From Rhodospirillales bacterium (GTDB taxonomy: Bacteria > Pseudomonadota > Alphaproteobacteria > Rhodospirillales > Shumkoniaceae): DNA of 64,000 bases. The stretch spans positions 1 through 64,000 of the forward strand of contig JACZKS010000150.1 in the NCBI GenBank assembly GCA_014859895.1, written 5' to 3'. Every line of letters begins with the position of its first letter. The stretch's first letter is position 1. A program made the translations under genes and the position numbers. The notes beneath the pieces were generated by a model. The model searched no databases. It was not told where the DNA came from and saw only the letters and a program-made list of their open reading frames with translations. This document shows positions 15,994 through 26,976 of the stretch, piece after piece.

Positions 15994-17057
15994 GTTTCCT
16001 CCACGTTTTTAAGGATCACGCGCGGCTCTTCGTCCGCGCTTTCGGTCAGGCGGCCGATCGTCGTGACCTTTTCGCCGTTCTCGACGAGCGTTTTCATCAC
16101 CGCCCCGGCGCGCCCGGGCTCGACGACGGCGATCATGCCGATGCCGCAGTTGAACGTGCGGGCCATTTCGGAGGCGGGAACCTGGCCCTTGGCTGCCAGC
16201 CAGGCGAACACGGGGGGCAGCGTCCAGGCGGCGACGTCGATCTCCACCGCGCTGTATTTGGGCAGCACGCGCGGGATGTTTTCCACCAGCCCGCCGCCGG
16301 TGATGTGGGCGAAGGCCTTGACGCCGCCCGCCTTGATGGCGGCGAGGCAGCTTTTCACGTAGATGCGGGTGGGCCTCAGCAGCGCCGCACCCAAGGGCGT
16401 GCCCGGCTCGAACCCGGCCTCGGCGGCGTAATCGAGCCCGCTTGCCTCGACGATGCGCCGGACCAGCGAGAAGCCGTTGGAATGGAGCCCGGTGGACGCG
16501 ATGCCGAGCACCACGTCGCCGGCCTTCGCCTGGCCGTTCGGCAGGATGGCGTCGCGCTCCACGGCGCCGACGGCGAATCCGGCGAGGTCGTAGTCTTCCT
16601 TGGTGTACATGCCGGGCATTTCGGCGGTCTCGCCGCCGATCAGTGCGCAGTTGGACTGCCGGCAGCCTTCGGCGATGCCGCCGATGACGATTGTGCCGGT
16701 CGCCACCTCGAGCCGGCCCATGGCGTAGTAGTCGAGGAAGAACAGCGGCTCGGCGCCTTGCACCACCAGGTCGTTGACGCTCATCGCCACCAGGTCGATG
16801 CCGACCGTGTCGTGGATGCCGGCGGCAATGGCGATCTTGAGCTTGGTGCCCACCCCGTCGGTGGCGGCGACCAGCACCGGATCCTTGTAGCCCACGGCCT
16901 TCAAGTCGAACAGCGCGCCGAACCCGCCGAGGTCCGAAGCGACGCCCGTGCGCGCGGTCGAGGCGGCCAGCGGCCTGATGGCATCCACCAGGGCTTCGCC
17001 GGCTTCGATGTCGACGCCCGCGTCTTTGTAGGTAAGCCCGCTAATCGCTTCCTCCAC
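15966..17057 (-). CDS. purM: Phosphoribosylformylglycinamidine cyclo-ligase
   Basis: AIR synthetase: closes the imidazole ring in purine synthesis using ATP (363 aa from the chosen start). The N-terminus [19 protein letters not shown] is the standard PurM opening; [50 protein letters not shown] and [15 protein letters not shown] are all present. The frame stays open far upstream but no homology is found there; the likely start is GTG at 17057 (encoding [10 protein letters not shown]), as no ATG in frame is close. It overlaps purN by 28 nt and is divergent from the DUF2066 gene across only 69 nt. Confidence 0.95.
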   Translation of the reverse strand: MEEAISGLTYKDAGVDIEAGEALVDAIRPLAASTARTGVASDLGGFGALFDLKAVGYKDPVLVAATDGVGTKLKIAIAAGIHDTVGIDLVAMSVNDLVVQGAEPLFFLDYYAMGRLEVATGTIVIGGIAEGCRQSNCALIGGETAEMPGMYTKEDYDLAGFAVGAVERDAILPNGQAKAGDVVLGIASTGLHSNGFSLVRRIVEASGLDYAAEAGFEPGTPLGAALLRPTRIYVKSCLAAIKAGGVKAFAHITGGGLVENIPRVLPKYSAVEIDVAAWTLPPVFAWLAAKGQVPASEMARTFNCGIGMIAVVEPGRAGAVMKTLVENGEKVTTIGRLTESADEEPRVILKNVEETWHAKNWRF

Positions 17058-17126
17058 CCATCCAACGTGGTAACATGGCCGCGTCCAATTCGACGGGGTA
17101 ACATACTGGATCGGAGACGGTTTGCA

Positions 17127-18251
17127 ATGTTCGTTCACCGCCGATGGCGTGCCTGGGGGCACCGCGCCTTGCTTGCCCTTGCCATCCTGCTGGGAGGTGG
17201 CGCCGGCCCGCTTCTGGCGGCGATGCCGGACGTCTACGAGGTCGCCGGCGTCGCCGTCGACGTCACCGCCGAGACGGCGGCCAAGGCCCGCGATGCCGCC
17301 ATCGCCGAAGGCCACGCCAAGGCCTTCCGCCAGCTGCTGGCGCGCCTGACGCTCAAGGCCGACCGCTCGCGCCTGCCGGACCTCACGGTCGCCGGAATCG
17401 CCGCCTACGTGACCGACTTCTCGGTCGCCAACGAGAAGACGTCGGCGACCCGCTACCTCGCCAACCTGACGTTCCGCTTCAAGCGCGACGCCATCCGCCG
17501 GCTGCTCATGGACTATCGCCTGCCGTTCGCCGAAACGCCGAGCAAGCCGGTCCTGGTGCTGCCGGTGTTCGAGGAGGCGGGCGCGGTGCTCCTGTGGGAT
17601 ACCCCCAACCCGTGGCGGACCGCCTGGGAGGAAACGCCGGCGCCGGATGGCCTGGTGCCGCTGGCGCTGCCGTTGGGCGACCTTACCGACATCGCGGCCA
17701 TCGGGGCCGAACAGGCGGTGCGCGGCGACGCGCAGCGGCTGGCGGCGGTTGCCCAGCGCTACGGGGCCGGTGATTCGCTGGTGGCGCATGCCGTCAAGAC
17801 CGTCAAGCCCAGGGACAACACCATCCAGATCGACGTCTCGACCACCCGCTACGGCCCGACCGGTGGTGGCCAGACGCTGGTCCGCGCCTACACGTCGGGG
17901 GCCGGGGAAACGACGGAGGCGCTGCTGAAAAGGGCCTCCGCCGAGATCGCGGTGGAGGTCGAGGACGACTGGAAGCGCGACAACCTGCTGCAGTTCGGCA
18001 ATCCCGCCGTCATCGCCGTTGCCATTCCGATCGCGGGTTTAAGCGAATGGCTGGCGGTGCGCGACCGGCTGGCCGGGATGGCGGTGATCCGCTCCACCGA
18101 TGTGGTGCTGCTGTCCAGGACGGAAGTGCGGGCCAACCTGCAATACGTGGGCACGACGGAACAGCTGGTTCTGGCGCTGGCCCAGGCCGACCTGGCGCTT
18201 ACCCAGGAAAGCGGCTGGTGGGTGCTGCGCTCGCTTCGGAAAGGATCGTAA
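17127..18251 (+). CDS. DUF2066 domain-containing exported protein
   Basis: Predicted periplasmic protein of unknown function (374 aa). A signal peptide is visible: basic [13 protein letters not shown], hydrophobic [11 protein letters not shown], then cleavage near LLAAMP. The DUF2066 core starts at [32 protein letters not shown], with [10 protein letters not shown], and repeats of [18 protein letters not shown]. The C-terminal half has [17 protein letters not shown] and ends [13 protein letters not shown]. In alphaproteobacteria this gene is typically found, as here, between purM and a CDP-alcohol phosphatidyltransferase and hdaA. It heads a chain of four tightly packed genes. I do not know its biochemical role. 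Confidence 0.82.
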   Translation: MFVHRRWRAWGHRALLALAILLGGGAGPLLAAMPDVYEVAGVAVDVTAETAAKARDAAIAEGHAKAFRQLLARLTLKADRSRLPDLTVAGIAAYVTDFSVANEKTSATRYLANLTFRFKRDAIRRLLMDYRLPFAETPSKPVLVLPVFEEAGAVLLWDTPNPWRTAWEETPAPDGLVPLALPLGDLTDIAAIGAEQAVRGDAQRLAAVAQRYGAGDSLVAHAVKTVKPRDNTIQIDVSTTRYGPTGGGQTLVRAYTSGAGETTEALLKRASAEIAVEVEDDWKRDNLLQFGNPAVIAVAIPIAGLSEWLAVRDRLAGMAVIRSTDVVLLSRTEVRANLQYVGTTEQLVLALAQADLALTQESGWWVLRSLRKGS

Positions 18252-18255
18252 GGGC

Positions 18256-18801
18256 TTGAGCCTTCCCAATTTCATCTCCCTCGGCCGGCTGTTGGCGGTG
18301 CCGGTGGCTGTGTGGCTGATTCTGTCCGGCAAGTTCGGTATCGCCTTCTGGGTGTTCGTCGCCGCCGGCGTCAGCGATGCCGTTGACGGTTTCCTTGCCA
18401 AGCGCATGAACGCCCAGACCGAGCTCGGCAAGGTGCTGGACCCGCTGGCCGACAAGGCCCTGCTGGTGGCCGTCTACGTGACCCTGGGCCAGGCCGGGCA
18501 TCTGCCGGTCTGGCTGGTCATCCTGGTGGTGTTCCGCGACCTTCTGATCGTCGGCGGCATCATCCTTTCCCATACCCTGGGCCGGCCGGTGCGCATGCGC
18601 CCGCTGCTGGTCAGCAAGATCAATACCGGGGCCCAGATCGTGCTGGCGGGCGGTGTCCTTGCCATCCTCGGCCTCGATCTCAGGGTCGACCAGCTGATCC
18701 TGCCGCTGGTCTGGCTGGTGGCGGCGACGACGGCGATTTCGGGCGGCGCCTACCTGGTCGGCTGGGCCAAGTTCGTTACCTCGGCGGGGAATGGAAGCTG
18801 A
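18256..18801 (+). CDS. CDP-alcohol phosphatidyltransferase (PgsA/cardiolipin synthase-like)
   Basis: Membrane enzyme that moves a phosphatidyl group from a CDP-lipid to an alcohol (181 aa). The catalytic signature is complete: SDAVDGFLAKRMNAQTELG then VLDPLADKALL, giving D-x2-DG-x2-A-K-R-x(8-9)-G-x3-D-x3-D. About five or six hydrophobic helices surround it. No ATG fits; TTG at 18256 (L-S-L-P-N-F-I-S-L-G-R) gives the usual N-terminus for the family and follows an AAGGAT site just past the DUF2066 stop. The alcohol substrate (glycerol-3-phosphate, phosphatidylglycerol or another) cannot be told. It overlaps the next gene by one nucleotide. Confidence 0.88.
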   Translation: MSLPNFISLGRLLAVPVAVWLILSGKFGIAFWVFVAAGVSDAVDGFLAKRMNAQTELGKVLDPLADKALLVAVYVTLGQAGHLPVWLVILVVFRDLLIVGGIILSHTLGRPVRMRPLLVSKINTGAQIVLAGGVLAILGLDLRVDQLILPLVWLVAATTAISGGAYLVGWAKFVTSAGNGS

Positions 18802-19868
18802 TGGGAAACGCCAAGATTTGGGCCGGCTTGGCCGGGGTGGCCGTCGTCTGCGTCCTCGTCTACATGCTGCGCGGCGTGCTGACGCCGTTCCTGGCCGGCG
18901 CGGCCATCGCCTATTTCCTCGATCCGCTGGCCGACCGGCTGGAGCGCCTGGGCTGTTCGCGCACGCTGGCCGTCACCCTCATCATCGCCGCCTTCTTCCT
19001 GATCGTCATCCTGGCCCTCGCGCTCCTGATCCCGGTCATCCAGGCGCAGGTGACCGGTTTCCTGGACCGCGTGCCCGGCTATATCGATGCCCTGCGCGCC
19101 CAGGCCGGCCCGCTCATCGACCGCCTGCGGGCGGCGTTGCCGGAAGGCCAGATGCAGGACCTGCGTTCGGCCGCCGGCGAGCAGGCCGGCACGGCCATCA
19201 AGTGGGTGGGCGGGTTCTTCAGCGGCATGCTGACCGGCGGCGTGGCGCTCCTCAACCTGATCTCGCTCATCATCGTCATGCCGCTGGTCGCTTTCTACAT
19301 GCTGCGCGACTGGGACCGCATGGTGAGGCGCATCGACGAGCTGGTGCCCGGCGCCATCCAGCAAACGGTGCGCGAGCAGGCCGCCGAGATCGACCGCACG
19401 CTGTCGGCCTTCGTGCGCGGCCAGGCCCTGGTTTGCTTTATGCTCGGCGCCTTCTACGCCGTCGGCCTGTCGGCCGTCGGGCTGGAATTCGGCATCGTCG
19501 TCGGCTTCGGCACCGGGCTGATGTCGTTCATCCCTTATTTCGGCATGGGCTTGGGCCTGATCGTCGGCATGGGCATCGCGGTTGCCCAGTTTTCCGACTG
19601 GGTGCCCATCGCGCTCACCGCCGGGGTCTTCGCCGTCGGCCAGTTCATCGAGGGCAACTTCCTCACCCCCCGCCTGGTTGGCGATCGCGTCGGCCTGCAC
19701 CCGGTGTGGGTGATCTTCGCGGTGATGGCGGGCGGCGCGCTGCTGGGCTTCACCGGGGTGATCCTGGCCATTCCGGTGGCCGCCACCATCGGCGTGCTGG
19801 TGCGCTTCGTGGTGGAACGCTACCGGCAGAGCCGGCATTACGCGCTGGGCGGGGACGCCCAAGGGTGA
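18801..19868 (+). CDS. AI-2E family transporter (PerM/TqsA family)
   Basis: Polytopic inner-membrane protein of the AI-2 exporter superfamily (355 aa). The N-terminus RGVLTPFLAGAAIAYFLDPLADRLERLGCSRTLAV is characteristic; a middle soluble stretch DRVPGYIDALRAQAGPLIDRLRA precedes MPLVAFYMLRDWDRMVRRIDELVP and the C-terminal membrane half ends in GVILAIPVAATIGVLVRFVVERYRQS. Members export autoinducer-2 or, in the PerM group, have ion-transport roles; which applies here is unknown. The start codon overlaps the previous stop (TGATG), and its own stop overlaps the hdaA start, so the chain is translationally coupled. Confidence 0.9.
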   Translation: MGNAKIWAGLAGVAVVCVLVYMLRGVLTPFLAGAAIAYFLDPLADRLERLGCSRTLAVTLIIAAFFLIVILALALLIPVIQAQVTGFLDRVPGYIDALRAQAGPLIDRLRAALPEGQMQDLRSAAGEQAGTAIKWVGGFFSGMLTGGVALLNLISLIIVMPLVAFYMLRDWDRMVRRIDELVPGAIQQTVREQAAEIDRTLSAFVRGQALVCFMLGAFYAVGLSAVGLEFGIVVGFGTGLMSFIPYFGMGLGLIVGMGIAVAQFSDWVPIALTAGVFAVGQFIEGNFLTPRLVGDRVGLHPVWVIFAVMAGGALLGFTGVILAIPVAATIGVLVRFVVERYRQSRHYALGGDAQG

Positions 19869-20548
19869 TGCCGCCGGCCCAGCTTCCCCTCGAATTTCCC
19901 CACCGGCCGGCGCTTGGCGGCGACGATTTCCTGGTCGCCACCCCCAACGCCGACGCCGTGGCCTGGCTCGACCGCTGGCCGGACTGGCCGGCCCCGGCCC
20001 TGGTCATCCACGGCGCGCCGGGCTGCGGCAAGTCGCACCTGTGCCAGGTTTTCTTAAGCGCCAGCGGCGGTCGCGCGGTTTCCATCGCGGCCCTTCGCAC
20101 GGCCACGCCCCCCGATATGGTGGGCGACGCTCCGGCGCTGGTCATCGACGACGTCGAGGCGGCCCTGGCGGCCGGCCTCGAACATGAACTCTTCCACCTC
20201 TACAATTTCATCGCCGAAAGCCGCCGCCACCTGCTGCTGACGGCCGCCGCCGCCCCGGCCCGCTGGGCGGTCAACCTCCCCGACCTGCGCTCGCGCCTCA
20301 ACGCCGCCATGGCCTGCGAGATCGGCCCGCCCGACGACCCGCTGATGGCCGCCGTGCTGGTCAAACTCTTCGCCGACCGCCAGCTCAAGATCGACGACGG
20401 CGTGCTGGCGTTCCTGCTGGCCCGCATGGAACGCTCCTTCGACGCCGCCCGCCGGGCGGTCGCCGCGCTGGATGCCGCCGCGCTCGCCGAACGCCGCAAC
20501 ATCACCGTGCCGCTGGCGCGGGAGGTGTTGGGACGGCTGGAGGGGTAG
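19868..20548 (+). CDS. hdaA: Hda-like regulator of DnaA (HdaA)
   Basis: DnaA-family AAA+ protein that, bound to the replication clamp, stimulates ATP hydrolysis by DnaA and so prevents re-initiation (226 aa). The N-terminal QLPLEF is a clamp-binding peptide. Walker A is GAPGCGKSHLCQVF near residue 50 and Walker B is ALVIDDVEAAL; SRLNAAMACEIGPPDDPLMAAVLVKLF follows, with a C-terminal lid helix typical of Hda. It lacks the DnaA DNA-binding domain. Start is ATG at 19868, overlapping the stop of the transporter by one nucleotide. Position at the end of this operon matches other alphaproteobacteria. Confidence 0.92.
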   Translation: MPPAQLPLEFPHRPALGGDDFLVATPNADAVAWLDRWPDWPAPALVIHGAPGCGKSHLCQVFLSASGGRAVSIAALRTATPPDMVGDAPALVIDDVEAALAAGLEHELFHLYNFIAESRRHLLLTAAAAPARWAVNLPDLRSRLNAAMACEIGPPDDPLMAAVLVKLFADRQLKIDDGVLAFLLARMERSFDAARRAVAALDAAALAERRNITVPLAREVLGRLEG

Positions 20549-20574
20549 GTAGTCCTACTGGCTGCCGCCCTTCA

Positions 20575-20787
20575 TTACTTCCCTTCGAGCTTGAAGGAGA
20601 GTTTCAGGCGTACCCGGTAGGCGGTGATCTTGCCGTCCTCGATCTTCATGTCCTGCTCGTCCACCGTTGCCACGCGCAGGTCGCGCAGGCTTTGGCCGGC
20701 CTGGGCGATGGCGGCCTTGGCGGCCTTCTCCCACGACTCGGTGCTGGAACCGACAAGTTCCACGACCTTGTAGACGCTTTCCGTCAT
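20575..20787 (-). CDS. Dodecin family flavin-binding protein
   Basis: Small (70 aa) dodecameric flavin store. The sequence matches the family from end to end: VYKVVELVGSSTESWEKAAKAAI, an LRDLRVATVDEQDMKIEDGKITAYRV middle and a strand-rich end. Dodecins bind riboflavin or FMN and protect against free flavin reactivity. The start ATG follows AGGGAGAAGG. The gene stands alone and is convergent with hdaA (26 nt). Secure family call. Confidence 0.93.
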   Translation of the reverse strand: MTESVYKVVELVGSSTESWEKAAKAAIAQAGQSLRDLRVATVDEQDMKIEDGKITAYRVRLKLSFKLEGK

Positions 20788-20954
20788 GGCCTTCTCCCTC
20801 GCATGTGATGCCTCGATGCTCGGCGCCGCGCCCCGTCGCGCGGCCTGGTCTCCGCCGGTGGTGCCCGGCTGTTCTCGTTTCAGGATGGGCTCAAGTGTAG
20901 CATAACCGCCGGCCGCCGCCGACGGTTCCCGGCGTCACGTACTCCGTCGCTCGC

Positions 20955-20995
20955 CCTGGATTCCGGGTTCGCGCGATGCGCGCTCCGGAATGACG
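20955..20995. repeat. Short palindromic repeat (CCTGGATTCC-GGAATGAC type)
   Basis: An imperfect palindrome running from CCCTGGATTCCGGGTTCG to CGCTCCGGAATGACG. Related sequence is found at 63301-63389, so this is a dispersed element. The rest of the 20788-21031 gap shows nothing else. Confidence 0.65.
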
Positions 20996-21031
20996 ATGAA
21001 GAAAGAGCGAGGGAAGGGGCCGGCACGCAAC

Positions 21032-21862
21032 CTAAGGCCGCCACAGGCCGAAGGGGACCACCTTGTTGGCGGTGTCGTGGCCGATGTCGGCGCGGCCGAG
21101 ATAGGGGATGCCGGCGCGTTCGCACCAGAAGCGGGCCATCTCCTCCTCACCCTGGCCGAAGTCGGGGTCGTTGGCGGGGATGTCGCCGCAGCGGCCGAGC
21201 CTTATCCCGGCCACCCGCCTTAGGGCCGGCGCGCTGGCGATCTGCCCCAGCGCCCGGTCGATGCGGTACATCGGTTCGGCCACCTCTTCGAGCATCAGCA
21301 CGTGGCCGGCGAGGTCGGGGAGGTAAGGCGTGCCGATCAGATGGGCGAGGATGGTGATGTTGAAGGCCGCCGTCGGCGTGCCCGGCGCCACGCTGGGTTC
21401 CAGCGCGTCCGTGTCGCTCTCGATCAGGAAGGCCAGCGCCCGGCGCACCGCCGCCTCTCCGCCGGCCCGCGTGATGTCGGCCGGCATCGGCCCGTGCGCA
21501 ACGCGCCCGATGCCGGCGCCGAAAAGGGCGCCGAGCAGGGCTCCGGCGTCGCTGTAGCCCAGGTAGATCTTGGCCCTGGCGGGGGCGGCAAGGCGGGGCA
21601 GCACCGTTTCGATCAGGCGGAACGAGCCATAGCCGCCGCGCCCCATCCACACCGCGTCGATGGCCGCGTCGTTGGCGATCTCCAGGAAGGCCCGGGCGCG
21701 GGCGGCATCGTCGCCGGCGAAATGGCCCGAGGATTCGAAGCATTGCGGGTGAAACTGGATGTCCGGCCGCCGGTCGGGGAAGGCGGCCTCCGCCAGCGCC
21801 GACAGTTTGGCGGGGATCTCGGGCGAAAGACGGCCCCCCGGCGCCACGACGCCGATTTTCAT
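21032..21862 (-). CDS. LD-carboxypeptidase (peptidase family S66)
   Basis: Cleaves the L,D bond releasing terminal D-Ala from tetrapeptide murein fragments in the cytoplasm (276 aa). The N-terminus MKIGVVAPGGRLSPE is the S66 opening. Key residues can be placed: Ser in GYSDAGALLGALF, Glu in EEVAEPMYRIDRALG and His near the C-terminus in DIGHDTANKVVPFG; also MGRGGYGSFRLIETVLP. The frame is open far upstream without homology, so the ATG at 21862 is used. It is divergent from a Mur ligase gene (78 nt), and both belong to murein recycling. Confidence 0.88.
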   Translation of the reverse strand: MKIGVVAPGGRLSPEIPAKLSALAEAAFPDRRPDIQFHPQCFESSGHFAGDDAARARAFLEIANDAAIDAVWMGRGGYGSFRLIETVLPRLAAPARAKIYLGYSDAGALLGALFGAGIGRVAHGPMPADITRAGGEAAVRRALAFLIESDTDALEPSVAPGTPTAAFNITILAHLIGTPYLPDLAGHVLMLEEVAEPMYRIDRALGQIASAPALRRVAGIRLGRCGDIPANDPDFGQGEEEMARFWCERAGIPYLGRADIGHDTANKVVPFGLWRP

Positions 21863-21940
21863 CCGCGAAACCCGGGACAACGGCCTGTTCCTCCCATTCC
21901 CTGCTTGCGCCGCACGGCGCCCGGATTGTAGCTTCCGCCC

Positions 21941-23347
21941 ATGCGCCGGGACAGGCTCTATTTCTTTTGCGGCATCGGCGGCAGCGGCATGCTGCCCCTG
22001 GCCCTCATCGTCCAGAGCCGCGGCCATGCCGTGGCCGGCTCCGACCGTTCGCTCGACCAGGGCCGCACCGCCGCCAAGTTCGATTTCCTGCGGGCTCGGG
22101 GCATCGCCCTTTATCCGCAGGACGGCAGCGGCCCGATCGGGGAAGACACCATCGTCGTCACCTCGGCCGCGGTGGAAGAAACCGTGCCGGATGTGATGGC
22201 CGCCCGCCGGCAGGGCGCCGCCCTGATGACCCGGGCGGAGTTGCTGGCGGAACTCTTCAATTCGGCGCCGCTTTCCGTCGGCATCGCCGGCACCAGCGGC
22301 AAGTCCACCACCACCGGCATGGTCGGCTGGCTGCTGCACCGGGCCGGGCGCCGGCCGACGGTGATGAACGGCGCCGTGATGCGCAACTTCGTCACCGCCG
22401 AGCTGCCGTTCGCCAGCGCGCTGGTGGGCGAAGGCGAGCCCTTCGTCGCCGAGGTGGACGAGAGCGACGGCTCGATCGCCCGCTACACGCCGCACGTCGC
22501 CGCCATCAACAACGTCGCGCTCGACCACAAGTCGATGGACGAGCTGCGCCGGCTGTTTGCCGATTTCACCGCCAAGGCCGGCATGGCCGTGCTCAATCTG
22601 GACAACGACGAGACGGCCCGGCTGGCGGCCGATGTGCCCGCTGCTCGCCGGCTCACCTATTCGCTCGGCAACCCCGCCGCCGACCTGCTGGCGGCCGACA
22701 TCCTGCCGGCCCCGGATGGCATTCGCTTTACCGTGCGCGAGGCGGGCGGCCGGCCCGTTGCCGTGTCGCTCAGGGTGCCGGGCCGGCACAACGTCGCCAA
22801 CGCGCTGGCCGCGCTCGCCGTGGCCAGGGCCTGCGGCATGGCGTTGGGCGAGGCGGCGGCGGGGCTCGCCGAGTTTGCCGGCATTCGCCGCCGGCTGGAA
22901 ACCGTGGGGCGCGCCGGAGGCGTGACGGTGATCGACGACTTCGGCCATAACCCCGACAAGATCGCCGCCACGCTTCAAACGCTGCACGAATTCCCCGGCC
23001 GCCTGCTGGTCCTGTTCCAGCCGCACGGCTTCGGCCCGCTCCGGCTGATGAAGGACGGTTTCATTACCTGCTTCGCCGGACACCTGAAGGCCGAGGACGT
23101 GCTGATCATGCCCGACCCGGTCTATTACGGCGGCACGGTGGAGCGGGCCGTCACCAGCACCGACATCGTCGAGGGCGTGAAGGCGCAAGGTTGCGACGCC
23201 CGCTTCTTCCCGGGCCGCCAGGCCTGCGGCGAGGAACTGCTGGCCCTGGCCCGGCCGGGCGACCGCATGGTCGTCATGGGGGCCAGGGACGACACCCTCG
23301 CCACCTTCGCCCAAGGCTTGCTCGCCCAACTCGCCCAGGCCGCCTGA
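21941..23347 (+). CDS. Mur ligase family protein (MurC/Mpl-like)
   Basis: ATP-dependent amide ligase (468 aa). The N-terminal Rossmann motif [29 protein letters not shown] resembles the UDP-MurNAc-binding domain of MurC and Mpl. The ATP loop [20 protein letters not shown] has K-S rather than [16 protein letters not shown] and [17 protein letters not shown] follow, and domain 3 has [21 protein letters not shown]. That GHNP differs from the usual GHHP of MurC/Mpl. A murC in the main cell-division cluster is expected elsewhere, so this is probably a recycling ligase (Mpl-type). Divergent partner of the LD-carboxypeptidase. Exact substrate uncertain. Confidence 0.85.
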   Translation: MRRDRLYFFCGIGGSGMLPLALIVQSRGHAVAGSDRSLDQGRTAAKFDFLRARGIALYPQDGSGPIGEDTIVVTSAAVEETVPDVMAARRQGAALMTRAELLAELFNSAPLSVGIAGTSGKSTTTGMVGWLLHRAGRRPTVMNGAVMRNFVTAELPFASALVGEGEPFVAEVDESDGSIARYTPHVAAINNVALDHKSMDELRRLFADFTAKAGMAVLNLDNDETARLAADVPAARRLTYSLGNPAADLLAADILPAPDGIRFTVREAGGRPVAVSLRVPGRHNVANALAALAVARACGMALGEAAAGLAEFAGIRRRLETVGRAGGVTVIDDFGHNPDKIAATLQTLHEFPGRLLVLFQPHGFGPLRLMKDGFITCFAGHLKAEDVLIMPDPVYYGGTVERAVTSTDIVEGVKAQGCDARFFPGRQACGEELLALARPGDRMVVMGARDDTLATFAQGLLAQLAQAA

Positions 23348-23375
23348 CCCTCCCCCCCCCAAGGGGCGGAGAGGG
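23348..23375. repeat. Short GC hairpin repeat (CCCTCTCC-GGAGAGGG type), copy 1
   Basis: CCCTCCCCCCCCC followed by AAGGGGCGGAGAGGG lies directly after the Mur ligase stop. Similar elements are at 28631 and 40893. It may act as terminator or extragenic palindrome. Confidence 0.55.
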
Positions 23376-23456
23376 GGAGACAGACAACCCCATCCCCTGT
23401 TGCCTTTGCTCCGCCGCTGTGGATTGATCGGGGCGCAGCCTCTTGGGAGCCCGCCG

Positions 23457-24080
23457 ATGTCGTTTGACCTGTGGATCGCCTTCGTCGCCGCCTCCGCCGT
23501 CATGCTGGCCATTCCCGGGCCGACGGTGCTGCTGGTCGTTTCCTACGCGCTCGGGCACGGCCGGCAAACGGCGCTGGCCACGGTGGCCGGGGTCGTGCTT
23601 GGCGATTTCACGGCGATGACCGCCTCGATGCTGGGCTTGGGCGTGCTGCTGGCGGCCTCCGCCGCGCTGTTCACCGCGCTCAAGCTGCTGGGTGCGGCCT
23701 ACTTGGTCTGGCTTGGCGTCAAGCTGTGGCGGGCACCGGTCGCCGACGGGCCGGCGGCATCCGCCCAAGCGGCCGTGCGTCCGCTGCGCCTGTTCGCCCA
23801 CGCCTTCGCGGTGACCGCCACCAACCCCAAGAGCATCGTCTTCTTCGTCGCCTTCCTGCCGCAGTTCCTGGACGCCGCGCGGCCGTTCGTGGGCCAGGTG
23901 GCGGTGATGGAGGCGAGCTTCCTCGCGCTGGCCGCGCTGAATGCCACCGCCTACGCGCTTGCGGCCTCGGCGGCCGGGGGTGCCATCCGCAGGCCGTCCA
24001 TCCGCCGCGCCGTCAACCGCGTCGGCGGCTCCTTCCTGATCGGCGCCGGCCTGCTGGCGGCGCTGTGGCGACGGGCGTGA
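23457..24080 (+). CDS. LysE/RhtB family translocator
   Basis: Amino-acid exporter of the LysE superfamily (207 aa) with about six membrane helices. The opening SFDLWIAFVAASAVMLAIPGPTVLLVVSYALGHGRQTAL is diagnostic, with the GPT motif of the first helix; FAVTATNPKSIVFFVAFLPQFLD is the second family signature. The ATG at 23457 follows GGGAG; an in-frame ATG 19 codons earlier lacks the family N-terminus. Substrate is unknown (homoserine, threonine, lysine and other amino acids are known for relatives). Convergent with sixA. Confidence 0.9.
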   Translation: MSFDLWIAFVAASAVMLAIPGPTVLLVVSYALGHGRQTALATVAGVVLGDFTAMTASMLGLGVLLAASAALFTALKLLGAAYLVWLGVKLWRAPVADGPAASAQAAVRPLRLFAHAFAVTATNPKSIVFFVAFLPQFLDAARPFVGQVAVMEASFLALAALNATAYALAASAAGGAIRRPSIRRAVNRVGGSFLIGAGLLAALWRRA

Positions 24081-24101
24081 CGATAAAATGGGGAAGAATT
24101 T

Positions 24102-24617
24102 CTAATCCAAATCGCGCGGGCGGATGAAGGTGGTGAGGCGGGCGCCGGCTTTCTTAAGCTCGCGCCAGCCAGCGGCGTCGGATTCAAAGACGGCCAGCGC
24201 CCCGGTCGGGAACTTCTCCATCAGGCGGGCCCGCGCCTCGGCGTTTCCAACGTCGGCGAGTTTGCGGGCCAGGTCCTCGATGGCCGGGTTATGGCCGACC
24301 AGCATGACCGAGGGGATGGCGTCGTCGACTTCCGAAAGGCGGCGCAGGAGCCCGCCCGCGTCGGCGTGATAGAGGCCGTCTTCGAGGATGGGGACCGGCT
24401 TGCGGCCGAGGGCGGGCAGCACGCCTTTCAGGGTATCGCGGGCCCGTTTGGCCGACGAGCAGAGCACCAGGGCGGGCTCGATTCCAGCCTTGGCCAGGTA
24501 GCCGGCCATGACCTTGGCGTCGGCCTCGCCGCGCTCGGAAAGCGGCCGGTCGATGTCCGCCAGCGGCGTGTCCTTGGCGGTCGACTTGGCATGACGCAGC
24601 AGATAGATCGTCTTCAT
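24102..24617 (-). CDS. sixA: SixA-type histidine phosphatase
   Basis: Small branch of the histidine phosphatase superfamily (171 aa) that removes phosphate from phosphohistidine, for example on phosphotransfer proteins. Active-site RHAKS at residues 8-12 (arginine and nucleophilic histidine), RPLSERGEADAKVMAGYL, ALVLCSSAKRARDTLKGVLP and the second histidine in MLVGHNPAIEDLA are all present. It lies 32 nt downstream of ppk1 on the same strand and may be the last gene of that transcript. Target is not known. Confidence 0.88.
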   Translation of the reverse strand: MKTIYLLRHAKSTAKDTPLADIDRPLSERGEADAKVMAGYLAKAGIEPALVLCSSAKRARDTLKGVLPALGRKPVPILEDGLYHADAGGLLRRLSEVDDAIPSVMLVGHNPAIEDLARKLADVGNAEARARLMEKFPTGALAVFESDAAGWRELKKAGARLTTFIRPRDLD

Positions 24618-24648
24618 CTCCGCGGTCCTTTCGGGCCGGCGGCAGCGC

Positions 24649-26972
<2,324 letters not shown>

Positions 26973-26976
<4 letters not shown>

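Noticed and set aside
15987..17126. Long open frame antisense to purM running into the DUF2066 gene
   Set aside because: The antisense part shows His/Asp/Gly-rich low-complexity sequence typical of high-GC shadows; only the part from 17127 matches a family.
21863..23512. Upstream extension of the LD-carboxypeptidase frame
   Set aside because: Antisense to the Mur ligase; no homology before the ATG at 21862.
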